Translations under genes and position numbers: made by a program
Shown: positions 1-7,902 of the stretch, piece by piece
How positions within the stretch are numbered: the stretch's first letter is position 1
How the letters are laid out: each line of letters opens with the position of its first letter
Assembly: GCF_900142955.1 (NCBI RefSeq)
Contig: NZ_FRCP01000021.1
Location: forward strand, 1 to 64,000
Length of the DNA stretch: 64,000 nt
Direction: 5' to 3'
From: Anaerosporobacter mobilis DSM 15930
GTDB taxonomy: Bacteria > Bacillota > Clostridia > Lachnospirales > Lachnospiraceae
Notes under the pieces: model-generated
Database searches by the model: none
What the model saw: only the letters and a program-made list of their open reading frames with translations
Told to the model about the DNA's origin: nothing

Positions 1-119
1 TCACGTGATATGGTTGTTGGATTCTTATCCAATCTGCGGCTTATTTCTTTAAACGAAAGACTATCTTTCAGAAACTTTTGTAGATCTAGTCTTTCTTCAT
101 ATGTAAAAAATTTAGACAT
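1..119 (-). CDS. IS30-family transposase, N-terminal fragment cut by the window edge
   Basis: Reading leftward from an ATG at 119, the 39 visible codons begin MSKFFTYEERLDLQKFL and continue through FKEISRRLDKNPTTISR, the N-terminal helix-turn-helix that opens IS30-type transposases. A good Shine-Dalgarno (caggagga, 121-128) precedes the ATG. The DDE catalytic domain lies outside the window, so I cannot say whether the element is intact. A small hairpin (183-207) sits in its leader. Confidence 0.85.
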   Translation of the reverse strand, partial: MSKFFTYEERLDLQKFLKDSLSFKEISRRLDKNPTTISR

Positions 120-207
120 ATATCCTCCTGTCTGCCGCCAACTATCATAGGATATATGGAACTAAATAAATGTGCAAACAAAAAGACTGGTCATAAACCA
201 ATCTTTT

Positions 208-302
208 GTAAGCCAGGATGCAACCTCCTGGCATATATATAATTTTTAGTAGTATTAGAGTTCAATTGAAATCAGAGAGGTTGCATCTCGATTTACAATT
301 GA
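208..302. repeat. Two hairpins sharing a 9-nt loop, in opposite orientations, beside the IS30 gene
   Basis: Hairpin 1 (212-232) has arms GCCAGG/CCTGGC around the loop ATGCAACCT. Hairpin 2 (262-302) has 16-nt arms with one bulge per arm around AGGTTGCAT, the reverse complement of the first loop. The stems are unrelated while the loop is identical. They may be the terminal structure of the IS30 element or a small mobile repeat; no target duplication was recognised. Confidence 0.5.
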
Positions 303-347
303 GGAGGAAAAATAAAAAATAAAAATCTTAAAAACGGAGGTAGTATC

Positions 348-554
348 ATGAAAAAATATTTATTAAATGTAATTCCATTTATTATTGCGGGGATATGTTT
401 TCTTTCCTATAACGTAATCGGTTCAGAGGTACTTGCTGATGGAACACTTTCTGAACCATTTTATTTAATTCCAATGGCATATTTATTTGTATTAATTGGT
501 TTGGTTTGGCTAATAGTAAATGTAGTATCGTTATTTATTAAAAAAATAAACTAG
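348..554 (+). CDS. DUF3955-family small membrane protein
   Basis: This is a 68-residue protein with two predicted transmembrane helices (about residues 5-25 and 40-63) joined by a short loop containing GTLSEPFYLIP. That size and loop match my recollection of the DUF3955 family; no function is known to me. A strong RBS (acggaggtagtatc) precedes the ATG. It forms its own transcription unit, ending in a hairpin at 628-661. Confidence 0.7.
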   Translation: MKKYLLNVIPFIIAGICFLSYNVIGSEVLADGTLSEPFYLIPMAYLFVLIGLVWLIVNVVSLFIKKIN

Positions 555-627
555 ATAAACTAAATTAAGTTAGTATATTAGTAGTGGTTATCCATCTTAT
601 TGAAAAAACTAAGATAAGTTATAAATA

Positions 628-661
628 GAAAAAGGTTGTCTATTTTGAACAACCTTTTTGG
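628..661 (+). terminator. Rho-independent terminator after the DUF3955 gene
   Basis: AAAAGGTTGT and ACAACCTTTT form a perfect stem closed by ctattttga and followed by a T-run. The symmetrical A/T flanks could also stop the convergent ferredoxin transcript. Confidence 0.8.
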
Positions 662-685
662 AATGCAGGCTATCAATATTCTTTC

Positions 686-862
686 CTAGTTTTTGGTTAT
701 GCAGTTCTTAGGGCAAGCAAGTTGGCATGCTCCACAATCGACACAAGCGGATGGATTTATTATTCGCTTTTTATTCTCTAAGTGTGTTATACATCCAACT
801 ATACATACTCTTTCACAGGTTCCACAACTTATACACATAGATTTATCAATTATTCTAGGCAT
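686..862 (-). CDS. 2[4Fe-4S] ferredoxin, 58 aa
   Basis: This short gene encodes a bacterial-type ferredoxin. Two Cys clusters are visible: CISCGTCERVC, with a further Cys in IVGC, and CVDCGACQLACP. Each carries the CxxCxxC pattern that ligates a cubane cluster, the second ending in CP. The RBS (taacgagg) sits 7 nt before the ATG, and the gene starts 12 nt after the stop of the FMN-binding protein gene. The two therefore form one leftward operon and the ferredoxin is a likely electron donor or acceptor for that flavoprotein. Confidence 0.9.
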   Translation of the reverse strand: MPRIIDKSMCISCGTCERVCIVGCITHLENKKRIINPSACVDCGACQLACPKNCITKN

Positions 863-874
863 ACTGTAACCTCG

Positions 875-1246
875 TTATAACGTCTGTTTACAAGCGCTAA
901 CGGTAACTTCTAATACTCTAGTTAAGAAAGGATACTTATCTTTCATCATTTTGAAGTGATCCCCCTCTTTTAAGAATCTAGCAGTTCCTTCAAGTAAAAA
1001 TCCAGTTCCCATATATCTATATCCCATTACATTGCGGCTACCCAGTGTCAATTTTACATTAGGATTAATATTTATGTTATTCTCTGTGTTTATCATTGCA
1101 GCAGCTGGAATTAATATTTTGTTTTCTTCTACTATAACAAGATAGCTATTCCAAGTATTTGATACATGTGCCTCATTATTTGCACAAGTAACAATTGAAA
1201 CAACTCCTTCATTTTCTAAAACTTCTAAAAATTTTTCTGTAAACAT
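875..1246 (-). CDS. Pyridoxamine 5'-phosphate oxidase-like FMN-binding protein
   Basis: This 123-residue protein fits the split-barrel PNPOx-like flavoprotein fold: a hydrophobic start (KFLEVLENEGVVSIVT), then a strand pair around SNTWNSYLVI and a typical core near NVKLTLGSRNV. Such small anaerobe proteins usually bind FMN and act as reductases; the substrate is unknown. I chose the second ATG because GGAGG lies 7 nt before it; a longer frame begins at 1261 but its ATG overlaps that RBS. It heads a two-gene operon with the ferredoxin and faces the Rrf2 regulator at 1432. Confidence 0.8.
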   Translation of the reverse strand: MFTEKFLEVLENEGVVSIVTCANNEAHVSNTWNSYLVIVEENKILIPAAAMINTENNININPNVKLTLGSRNVMGYRYMGTGFLLEGTARFLKEGDHFKMMKDKYPFLTRVLEVTVSACKQTL

Positions 1247-1305
1247 TTTATATTCCTCCATATTATAGATAATTTATATCGTCGATAAATAATGTCTATA
1301 ATTAT

Positions 1306-1325
1306 AATATGATTATTTTCATATT
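1306..1325. promoter_or_regulatory. Inverted repeat in the divergent PNPOx/Rrf2 intergenic region
   Basis: AATATGA-N6-TCATATT is a perfect 7-bp-arm inverted repeat midway between the two divergent genes. It is a plausible site for the adjacent Rrf2 protein to control both, by analogy with other Rrf2 regulators. The region is very AT-rich, so chance occurrence is possible. Confidence 0.35.
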
Positions 1326-1431
1326 ATGTCAACAATAAAATGTTATTTTAACTCAATGTAATACGGTGGCTTGAATCAAATTTAATAATAATGTATGATA
1401 AAGATAGTACATTTTAAGGAGCGTAAATGAA

Positions 1432-1935
1432 ATGAAATTTTCAGTGGGAGTAGAATATGCACTACATTGTTTGCTATACATGGTTAATTTAGAAGAAGGT
1501 AAATCAATTGGGATTAGGGATTTGGCAACTTTTCAAGGTATATCAGAAAGTTATCTGTCCAAGGTATATGCAAGATTAAGTAAATCTGGAATAATAAAAT
1601 CTGTGCCAGGAGTAAAGGGTGGATATACTTTAGCTCGTAGTGCAGATAAAATAACATTTTGGGACGTTGTAGAAGCGGTAGAGGGAAGAGAACCATTCTT
1701 TCAATGTGCAGAGATTAGACAGAATAATATATTACTAGATAAGGATAATTTACCAGATACGCATACGAAGTGTCCTTGTTTAATAAAGGTAGTAATGTTA
1801 GAAGCTGAAAACGAAATGAAAAAATATTTAAACAATAAAACATTAGAATGGCTATATAATCAAGTATATAGTAATGTACTTCCAAAAGAAATGGAAGAAG
1901 CAACGATAGAATGGTTTAAGAATACCAGGAGTTAA
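1432..1935 (+). CDS. Rrf2-family transcriptional regulator with a Cys triad
   Basis: The 167-residue protein has the Rrf2 winged helix: MKFSVGVEYALHCLLYM, then a recognition region (GISESYLSKVYARLSKSGII) and the wing GVKGGYTLAR. Three cysteines follow, C92, C114 and C116 (the last two as CPC), in the place where IscR and NsrR bind an Fe-S cluster, though the spacing differs from those proteins. I infer a redox- or NO-sensing regulator of the divergent flavoprotein-ferredoxin operon. The length is slightly above the family norm of about 140-160. Confidence 0.88.
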   Translation: MKFSVGVEYALHCLLYMVNLEEGKSIGIRDLATFQGISESYLSKVYARLSKSGIIKSVPGVKGGYTLARSADKITFWDVVEAVEGREPFFQCAEIRQNNILLDKDNLPDTHTKCPCLIKVVMLEAENEMKKYLNNKTLEWLYNQVYSNVLPKEMEEATIEWFKNTRS

Positions 1936-1995
1936 TGAAAAATCGGGGTGTAAAGTTCGTGTAAAAAGTAAATTTTTATAAAGATGAATAAATAT

Positions 1996-2035
1996 TTAAA
2001 AAAGCAATGAAAGTTTTTTCTTTGCTTTTATTTTT
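1996..2035 (+). terminator. Probable terminator after the Rrf2 gene
   Basis: AAAAGCAA pairs with TTTGCTTTT across a short loop and is followed by a T-rich run (atttttt). The stem is AT-rich and of moderate strength. Confidence 0.5.
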
Positions 2036-2147
2036 TCAACAATTATTAGATGAGAAAGAGTATGGAGATAATGGATGAATCTAACTGGCTTCTCTACGTT
2101 TTCACATATTGTCACCATCCACATATAATAATTTGAGGTGAAAAAAT

Positions 2148-2594
2148 ATGAGATTTTATAATGATTACGATTCTTGCTACAACCAAATAGATCAAGGGCC
2201 TTACCCATTTGTTACAGATCTTTGCCAAGACACGATTCAAAACAATAATTTCCGTACAACACGTTGGACAGGAATGGATTTACAGCTTACCCTTATGGCA
2301 ATCCCATGTAACTCTGAAATAGGATTAGAAATCCATCCTGATACTGACCAATTTTTCTACATTGAATCAGGGAACGGTATTATGATGATGGGCGAATGTA
2401 AGAATAATCTTGATTACCAATGTAAAGTTATACCTGGTGCTGGTATCTTTGTTCCTGCAAATACGTGGCATAACCTTGTTAATACGGGTTGCTGTCCAAT
2501 TAAATTGTTTTCGGTGTATGCTCCTCCGCATCACCCACATGGAACAATTCATGTTACAAAAGCAGATTCTGATAGAGAAGGAAATTATCACTAG
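2148..2594 (+). CDS. Cupin-domain protein
   Basis: The 148-residue single-domain cupin has motif 1 around GLEIHPDTDQFFYIESG (likely metal ligands His and the following acidic/Gln residues) and motif 2 around PGAGIFVPANTWHNLVNTG. The C-terminus is His-rich (YAPPHHPHGTIH). Small cupins of this kind are metal-binding isomerases, dioxygenases or sugar epimerases; no substrate can be assigned here. It stands alone with its own RBS (tgaggtgaaaaa) and terminator. Confidence 0.85.
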   Translation: MRFYNDYDSCYNQIDQGPYPFVTDLCQDTIQNNNFRTTRWTGMDLQLTLMAIPCNSEIGLEIHPDTDQFFYIESGNGIMMMGECKNNLDYQCKVIPGAGIFVPANTWHNLVNTGCCPIKLFSVYAPPHHPHGTIHVTKADSDREGNYH

Positions 2595-2608
2595 CCACTC
2601 AAAAAGCC

Positions 2609-2650
2609 ACTCAAAAAGCCGTTACTGGCCCAATGTTGTGGCTTTTTTTA
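2609..2650 (+). terminator. Terminator after the cupin gene
   Basis: AAAAAGCCAC pairs with GTGGCTTTTT, followed by more T residues. A second copy of cactcaaaaagcc lies just upstream (2597-2609), so the left arm is duplicated. Confidence 0.6.
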
Positions 2651-2663
2651 GTACCTATTTTAA

Positions 2664-2882
2664 TTGGCCCAAGAACTATTTGCACCATCAATCAATTATA
2701 AATTAATTGGATTTTTAAGTTCTTTGGGCAATAAAATAACTTATTCAGTTATTATGGATTATTACTTACTTACTCCAGATGAATATATAAATTCACTTAA
2801 TGACATTGCTGATGAGTATAGTAAGGAAGATTTAAATAGAAGACTACGATTTATGAATGATTTAATTATTTGGATCGAATGA
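2664..2882 (+). CDS. Unknown short ORF, probably 5'-truncated
   Basis: The frame opens with TTG immediately after an in-frame TAA, with no Shine-Dalgarno, and begins only about 14 nt after the cupin terminator. The 72-residue product (containing YSVIMDYYLLTPDEYINSL and ending FMNDLIIWIE) is not recognised. Its end overlaps the next gene by 4 nt (ATGA), the signature of translational coupling. I infer the 3' part of a decayed gene whose partner survives, but a short genuine protein cannot be excluded. Confidence 0.35.
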   Translation: MAQELFAPSINYKLIGFLSSLGNKITYSVIMDYYLLTPDEYINSLNDIADEYSKEDLNRRLRFMNDLIIWIE

Positions 2883-3310
2883 AATGTTATGATTTGGTGG
2901 AATTAGAAGAAGTAAAAAAACAGTTACAACACTATGTAAACGATTTTAATTTTAATAGGAAGAAAAAAGAGTATTTGACATTGGAGAGTAAGAAGGTCAA
3001 ACATGAAGTGCTATTACCTAATGAAAATTATATAGGGAATCGATTTACCTATAATTCTCATTGCACCATTGGAGGCTTATATAAAGTATATTATTTTAAA
3101 ATGGATGAAATGATGATAGAATATTTATATAATAAGGGAGATTTAATAAGATTTAATTCATTTAATGAGATATATTTTTTGGAGGACCCTTGTTTTTATA
3201 AAGGTGACAGAGTTATGTGCTCTATTTGCTCTCATGAACAAACCTTTGCACTATTTTTACAAGATAATGAGTTGGAGAATTTTCGTTTGTTCGAAATTCC
3301 TTTTTACTAA
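2879..3310 (+). CDS. Hypothetical protein, translationally coupled to the ORF upstream
   Basis: The ATG at 2879 overlaps the preceding TGA as ATGA, so I start here rather than at the TTG at 2870. The 143-residue soluble product is rich in Tyr, Asn and Lys and contains a CSICSHEQ segment near its C-terminus (two Cys and one His that could bind metal). No family is recognised. It may be one half of a two-protein module with the ORF before it. Confidence 0.5.
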   Translation: MKCYDLVELEEVKKQLQHYVNDFNFNRKKKEYLTLESKKVKHEVLLPNENYIGNRFTYNSHCTIGGLYKVYYFKMDEMMIEYLYNKGDLIRFNSFNEIYFLEDPCFYKGDRVMCSICSHEQTFALFLQDNELENFRLFEIPFY

Positions 3311-3338
3311 TAAGACCGTTTAGAAGGAGTTAACGTAT

Positions 3339-3821
3339 ATGAAGATAAGAATGGCAACTATGGAAGATTTAGAAGCAATTGCTGCTATTGAGTTAAGATG
3401 TTTTCCTATAGAGGAGGCTGCAACAGAAAAAGATTTCAAAGAGAGATTGACAGTTTATCCGAATTACTTTTGGGTTATGGAAGATAAGGGGAAGATTGTT
3501 TCATTTGTAAATGGACTGGTGACAGATGAATCCATACTACAGGATAAGATGTTTGAAGATGCTAAGATGCATGACGAAAATGGTCAGTGGCAAATGATTT
3601 TCGGAGTAAACACGATTCCAGAGTATCGTAGACAAGGTTGTGCAGAAGCTATAATCAATAGAGTGATTTATGATGCCAGGGCACAAGGGCGTAAGGGTTT
3701 AGTGCTTACCTGTAAAGAAAAACTGCTGCATTATTATGAGAAATTCGGATTTAAAAATGAAGGAATATCACAATCAACCCATGGTGGAGCAGTTTGGTAT
3801 GATATGCGCTTGACTTTTTAA
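3339..3821 (+). CDS. GNAT-family N-acetyltransferase
   Basis: This is a single GNAT domain of 160 residues: N-terminal MKIRMATMEDLEAIAAIE, then the acetyl-CoA binding motif A (FGVNTIPEYRRQGCAEAII, the R/QxxGxA-type loop) and motif B near LLHYYEKFGFKNEG. The insertion between strands and the IPEYRRQG loop recall arylalkylamine-type acetyltransferases. The substrate is unknown. RBS agaaggag lies at normal distance. No operon partner is evident. Confidence 0.85.
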   Translation: MKIRMATMEDLEAIAAIELRCFPIEEAATEKDFKERLTVYPNYFWVMEDKGKIVSFVNGLVTDESILQDKMFEDAKMHDENGQWQMIFGVNTIPEYRRQGCAEAIINRVIYDARAQGRKGLVLTCKEKLLHYYEKFGFKNEGISQSTHGGAVWYDMRLTF

Positions 3822-3896
3822 TAGTAATAGTATTACAATGAAGTTCATTGAAGTGAAGTGATAAAGTAAATAATGAAAGAAGAGATGGTTGGTTAG

Positions 3897-4067
3897 ATGA
3901 ATGGTAAGGAAATAAGATTTATTAAAATTCTACCAATGTTGGCTGTAGTAATCTCCTTTATTAATCTCATAATTACTATAGTAAGTGGTAAAGACCTTAG
4001 TACAGCAATTATAATTTTTATATGTATGGTTGCAATGTTGTTAGCGACAAGAAAAAAAAGACATTAA
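3897..4067 (+). CDS. Small two-helix membrane protein, 56 aa
   Basis: The ATG at 3897 directly follows a TAG closing a 7-codon mini-ORF (from 3873). The product has two hydrophobic stretches (about residues 11-30 and 35-50), a short GKDLS loop and a basic tail RKKRH, suggesting a hairpin integral membrane protein with both ends in the cytoplasm. The RBS is weak, so expression is uncertain. No family recognised. Confidence 0.5.
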   Translation: MNGKEIRFIKILPMLAVVISFINLIITIVSGKDLSTAIIIFICMVAMLLATRKKRH

Positions 4068-4121
4068 TTTGGTTACAAGAATAATTTCACAAAATTATCT
4101 GTGCAATTTTGTTGGCACAAG

Positions 4122-4161
4122 CAAAAAGACTATCCTGTAATTTCAGAATAGTCTTTTTATA
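4122..4161. terminator. Bidirectional terminator
   Basis: AAAAGACTAT pairs with ATAGTCTTTT around cctgtaatttcaga, with A- and T-runs on either side. It lies between the convergent small membrane protein and HAD genes and can serve both. Confidence 0.75.
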
Positions 4162-4240
4162 TAGTTTTCAGTTTTTATGGAATCAAAATCATTTCGCGGA
4201 GCCTGCCTATTTACAACAACTCTCAAGTTCAGGGGAATAT

Positions 4241-4948
4241 TTAATAGTTATACTTCTGTGGATTAGCTAGTAAATCAGGAAGATCTTTAAGGTCATTAAT
4301 CTCATAAGTCGGTTTTATTCCCGTTTCATTAACAAGTTTGTTAGGGTTGTACCAACAAGTATCGATTTCAAAGTTAATGCCACCTTGAATATCAGAAGTC
4401 AAACTATCCCCTATCATGATTACCTTGCTCTTGTCTACTTGGTTTATGCCTTTTAAAGCATGCGCAAAGATTTCTTTATTAGGTTTAGATACTCCGATCT
4501 CTTCGGAAATTACGATATCCTTAAAGTATGGTGCTATAACAGATTTTCTGATTCTTTTCTCTTGAACGGAGGTAAGGCCATTAGTGACTATAGAGAGGGT
4601 GTAATCCTTATGTAGAGTCTCTACAAGCTCTAAACTATTCTCAAACAAAAAGGAGGCGTCAGCCAAGTGTTTCATATATGACTTCGCAAATTGTGAGGCA
4701 TCAAACTCCAGATTTAATTTAGTAGACAATCTTTCGAATCGCTCTACCTTTAGTTTTTCTTGGGTTATAAGGCCTTCTTCGAATTCTTTCCATATTGCTG
4801 TATTTATAACCTGATAGATCTTCAAGTGATAATTTTCGTCATATTGTATTCCAAATTCTAGCATAGCATTTTTAAAAGCTTCTCTTTCGGACTTCTCAAA
4901 GTCAAATAAAGTTTCATCCGCATCGAATAGTATTACTTCATAGTTCAT
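4241..4948 (-). CDS. yjjG: YjjG-type HAD nucleotidase
   Basis: The 235-residue protein is a HAD hydrolase with motif I DADETLFDF (nucleophile Asp and acid/base Asp; the variant DADxT is characteristic of the YjjG/YfnB group), motif II SIVTNGLT, motif III Lys in VSKPNKEIF and motif IV MIGDSLTSDIQGG. The group dephosphorylates noncanonical pyrimidine nucleotides, a house-cleaning role in the cytoplasm. RBS ggaggaaatacatt fits the chosen ATG. It is monocistronic. Confidence 0.88.
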   Translation of the reverse strand: MNYEVILFDADETLFDFEKSEREAFKNAMLEFGIQYDENYHLKIYQVINTAIWKEFEEGLITQEKLKVERFERLSTKLNLEFDASQFAKSYMKHLADASFLFENSLELVETLHKDYTLSIVTNGLTSVQEKRIRKSVIAPYFKDIVISEEIGVSKPNKEIFAHALKGINQVDKSKVIMIGDSLTSDIQGGINFEIDTCWYNPNKLVNETGIKPTYEINDLKDLPDLLANPQKYNY

Positions 4949-5103
4949 AATGTATTTCCTCCATATAGTTGTATACGACCTCGTTTCGAGGTAGTTTTAT
5001 GATTAATATACTGTTATATTGCTGATAAGTAAAGCATGATTTAAAAACACCTATCCTTTACAGCTACTAATAAATAAGATACTATATTTACAAGAATTAA
5101 AAT

Positions 5104-5117
5104 ATGACATAGGTCAT
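5104..5117. promoter_or_regulatory. Palindrome just upstream of the Crp-family gene
   Basis: ATGAC-ATAG-GTCAT is a perfect inverted repeat 14 nt before the chosen start codon. The position suggests autorepression by the Crp/Fnr-type product, although it is not a canonical TGTGA-N6-TCACA site. Confidence 0.4.
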
Positions 5118-5130
5118 GCTAGGAGTATTT

Positions 5131-5820
5131 ATGAGAAAAATAGTAGACAACAGTCTTTTGGAGCATTACATTAAAAAACATAATATAGATCAAATATTTG
5201 ATGAGGACATGTTAAAATATGCGCAACTTTATTTTTTCGAAAAAGGAGAGTATATCTTAGAAGCAGCGAATAAACTTGAATATTATTATTTACTTGTAGG
5301 AGGAAAAATTAAAATTTATTATATCTTAGAAAATGGGAAGTATTCGAATTTAAAATTCTACAATGATTTTGTTACGATAGGAGATATGGAACTTTTAAAA
5401 GATGATCCCATAATCTGTAACATAGATGCAGTAGAGGATACGTATATGATAGTGTTATCTTCAGATATCCTTAGAAAAAAGTATTTTGATAATCCAAAGT
5501 TTTTACGACATCTAGTAGATTCTCTAAGCGTAAAACTCAGTGCAACGATTAATAATAGCTCATATAATTTTGTCTATCCACTTATTAATAGATTGGCTAG
5601 CTACCTAGTGGAGCATACAACAGATGAGGAGTATATAATATTAACTTCATCCTATTTAGAAATCGCTGAGTTCTTAGGAACAACGTATAGGCACTTAAAT
5701 AGAACATTTAAAGAAATGGAAGCGAAATCTATTATTAAATGTGAGGATAAAAGAATAAATATATTGGATAATAAGAGGCTTAGAGAATTATCTAAGAATC
5801 TTTTTATAAATCCACTTTAA
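5131..5820 (+). CDS. Crp/Fnr-family transcriptional regulator (YeiL-like)
   Basis: The 229-residue protein has an N-terminal cyclic-nucleotide-binding-like beta-roll (about 30-130, with LVGGKIKIYY) and a C-terminal winged helix (SYLEIAEFLGTTYRHLNRTFKEMEAKSI, split motif). It lacks the four-Cys arrangement of FNR, so the effector is unknown. I start at the second ATG (5131), which has AGGAG 7 nt upstream, rather than at 5116. The HrtBA-like transporter genes begin 85 nt downstream on the same strand, so they are a likely target or operon partner. Confidence 0.85.
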   Translation: MRKIVDNSLLEHYIKKHNIDQIFDEDMLKYAQLYFFEKGEYILEAANKLEYYYLLVGGKIKIYYILENGKYSNLKFYNDFVTIGDMELLKDDPIICNIDAVEDTYMIVLSSDILRKKYFDNPKFLRHLVDSLSVKLSATINNSSYNFVYPLINRLASYLVEHTTDEEYIILTSSYLEIAEFLGTTYRHLNRTFKEMEAKSIIKCEDKRINILDNKRLRELSKNLFINPL

Positions 5821-5853
5821 TAAATTTTGTTTGGTCATACTGAGGACACATTG

Positions 5854-5891
5854 CTGATGTATATTCTATTAAACAAAAGAAAATACATCAG
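5854..5891 (+). promoter_or_regulatory. Inverted repeat directly 5' of the hrtB-like RBS
   Basis: CTGATGTAT (5854-5862) and ATACATCAG (5883-5891) are perfect 9-nt arms separated by 20 nt; the right arm ends just before the taaggag RBS of the permease gene. It could be an operator (for the Crp-type protein or the downstream response regulator) or an mRNA hairpin affecting initiation. Confidence 0.4.
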
Positions 5892-5905
5892 TAAGGAGAA
5901 AAAAC

Positions 5906-6991
5906 ATGTTTTTAGCAATAAAAGATTTAAAGTACAACAAGGCAAGATATTCGTTAATCGTATCCATGTTAATCTTATTAACCTTTATGGTTTTGTTCTT
6001 ATCAGGATTAGCAAATGGATTATCATTAGCAACTAGTGCATCAATTAAGAATGCAAGGGCAAATCATTACATAATAAGTGATGATGCAGATTCTATTATT
6101 ACGAGATCTACAGTAACGAAAGAGCAGTTTCAAGAAGTTAAAGGAATGACAAGTAGCGAGGTAACACCAATTAATCTAATGAGAATGAGTATGTACGAGA
6201 AAGATAAGCAAGAGAAGTTAGATGTTACGTATCTAGCAGTTGATGCGGAAAGCTTCATGATGCCACCGATAATTGATGGAAGTGAGTTTTCAGGTGATGA
6301 AAATTCTATTCTATTAAATAGATCTTTCTTAGAGGAGGAAATCTCAATAGGGGATACGGTAGTGGACTCCGCTTCTGGTATTGAAATGAAAGTCACAGGA
6401 TTTGTGAAAGACCAAATGTATGGACATTCTGCGGTAGGTATTATATCTTTAAATACATTGAAAGACATAAGGACAAAAATCAATAAGAATGATGAAGTAA
6501 AATATAATGCCATTGCTATCAAGGGACAAGATATAGATAATATCGAGTTAACGAATGCAGAAGTTATATCAAAAGACGACGTTATTAATAATATACCAGG
6601 ACATTCGCAAGAACAGATGTCCATTAATATGATTTTGTGGGTTCTTGTAATAGTTTCTGCAGCTATTTTGGGAGTATTCTTCTATATTATCACCACACAA
6701 AAATTAACGGAATTTGGTGTCATGAAGGCACTAGGAATGGAGATGAAAACTCTATCAGCAACGATTATTACGCAAGTACTTATATTAGCAGGAGGTAGCA
6801 TGCTTGTGGGGAATGTCCTAACATTTGCTATATCAAGTATATTACCAAGTAGTATGCCATTTTCTTTACAGTGTGGCCCTGCTGGGATTATATCACTAGC
6901 GTTTGTAATTATTTCTATAGTAGTTAGTTTAGTTTCTTTAAGGAAAGTTGCAAAGATCGATCCGTTAATGGCAATTGGAGGACATGAATAA
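5906..6991 (+). CDS. HrtB-like ABC transporter permease (FtsX/MacB fold)
   Basis: This 361-residue permease has one N-terminal helix (about 17-36), a large extracytoplasmic domain (about 40-240) and three C-terminal helices (about 245-265, 285-310, 325-345), the FtsX/MacB layout. The opening, MFLAIKDLKYNKARYSLIV followed by LFLSGLANGLSLA, closely resembles HrtB, the haem-efflux permease of Gram-positive bacteria. Its stop abuts the ATPase gene. A two-component system follows, as hssRS accompanies hrtAB in staphylococci. Haem as substrate is an inference. Confidence 0.75.
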   Translation: MFLAIKDLKYNKARYSLIVSMLILLTFMVLFLSGLANGLSLATSASIKNARANHYIISDDADSIITRSTVTKEQFQEVKGMTSSEVTPINLMRMSMYEKDKQEKLDVTYLAVDAESFMMPPIIDGSEFSGDENSILLNRSFLEEEISIGDTVVDSASGIEMKVTGFVKDQMYGHSAVGIISLNTLKDIRTKINKNDEVKYNAIAIKGQDIDNIELTNAEVISKDDVINNIPGHSQEQMSINMILWVLVIVSAAILGVFFYIITTQKLTEFGVMKALGMEMKTLSATIITQVLILAGGSMLVGNVLTFAISSILPSSMPFSLQCGPAGIISLAFVIISIVVSLVSLRKVAKIDPLMAIGGHE

Positions 6992-7683
6992 TGACAAGTT
7001 ATGCATTACAATTAAACAATATTTCAAAAGTGTATCAAGACGGAGATAATGAGAATACTGTCTTAGATAAGGTATCATTAAAAGTAAAACCAGGGGAATT
7101 TGTAGCAATCGTAGGACCATCGGGTTCTGGTAAAAGCACAATGTTATCAATTGCAGGTGCATTACTTTCAAGCACAGAAGGGGAAGTAATCATAGGGGAT
7201 ACATCACTTGATAACAATAAGAAAAATTGGATCCGTGTGAGAAAAGAGAAAATTGGATTTATTTTTCAGTCTCATCAATTAATTCCTTATTTGAATATAG
7301 GAGATCAGTTGAATCTAATCGCTAAAATCTCTAAGAATAAAGACAAAAAGGAATTTGAAGCATATGCAGATGAGCTACTAAATGATTTGGGATTATTAGA
7401 TAGTAAAACGAAATATCCGAATAAATTATCAGGTGGAGAAAAACAACGTGTTGCGATTGCAAGAGCATTTATGAATAAACCAGATGTTATTCTAGCAGAT
7501 GAGCCAACAGCAAGTTTAGATGGCCCTAGAGGAAGACAAGTTGTGGAGATGATTAGGAAAGTGGTTAAGAAACAAAACAGGGCTGCTATCATGGTAACTC
7601 ATGATGAAAGAATATTGGATTTGGTAGATGTGATTTATAGAATAGAGAATGGTAAAATCCATGATGTAAAAAGTAATATGTAA
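6991..7683 (+). CDS. HrtA-like ABC transporter ATPase
   Basis: The 230-residue ATPase carries Walker A GPSGSGKST, Q-loop FIFQSH, signature LSGGEKQR, Walker B VILADEPTASLD and H-loop MVTHD, as in LolD/MacB-type ATPases that power FtsX-fold permeases. Its first base is the last base of the permease stop, so the pair is translationally coupled. A terminator at 7735 closes the unit. It is predicted to drive efflux or membrane extraction of a hydrophobic compound. Confidence 0.85.
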   Translation: MTSYALQLNNISKVYQDGDNENTVLDKVSLKVKPGEFVAIVGPSGSGKSTMLSIAGALLSSTEGEVIIGDTSLDNNKKNWIRVRKEKIGFIFQSHQLIPYLNIGDQLNLIAKISKNKDKKEFEAYADELLNDLGLLDSKTKYPNKLSGGEKQRVAIARAFMNKPDVILADEPTASLDGPRGRQVVEMIRKVVKKQNRAAIMVTHDERILDLVDVIYRIENGKIHDVKSNM

Positions 7684-7734
7684 AAAATAGTACGTAAATA
7701 ATAATACGTAAAAACTATTACGAAAAGTGAAAAT

Positions 7735-7779
7735 AAGGTTGTTACATAACGATAATTAATTGTGTAGCAACCCTTTTTG
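7735..7779 (+). terminator. Terminator after the HrtBA-like pair
   Basis: AAGGTTGTTACA pairs imperfectly with TGTGTAGCAACC around an AT-rich loop and is followed by ctttttg. It separates the transporter from the two-component genes. Confidence 0.7.
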
Positions 7780-7902
7780 CAATTAACAAGGAATTAGTAC
7801 ATACTAGAGATTATAAACTAAACAGTGCAGATTGACGAAATCGAAACTAAAATTAGCTTTTGACACTCGAACCAGTTATAAAATAGAAAGAAGGGAAATT
7901 AA

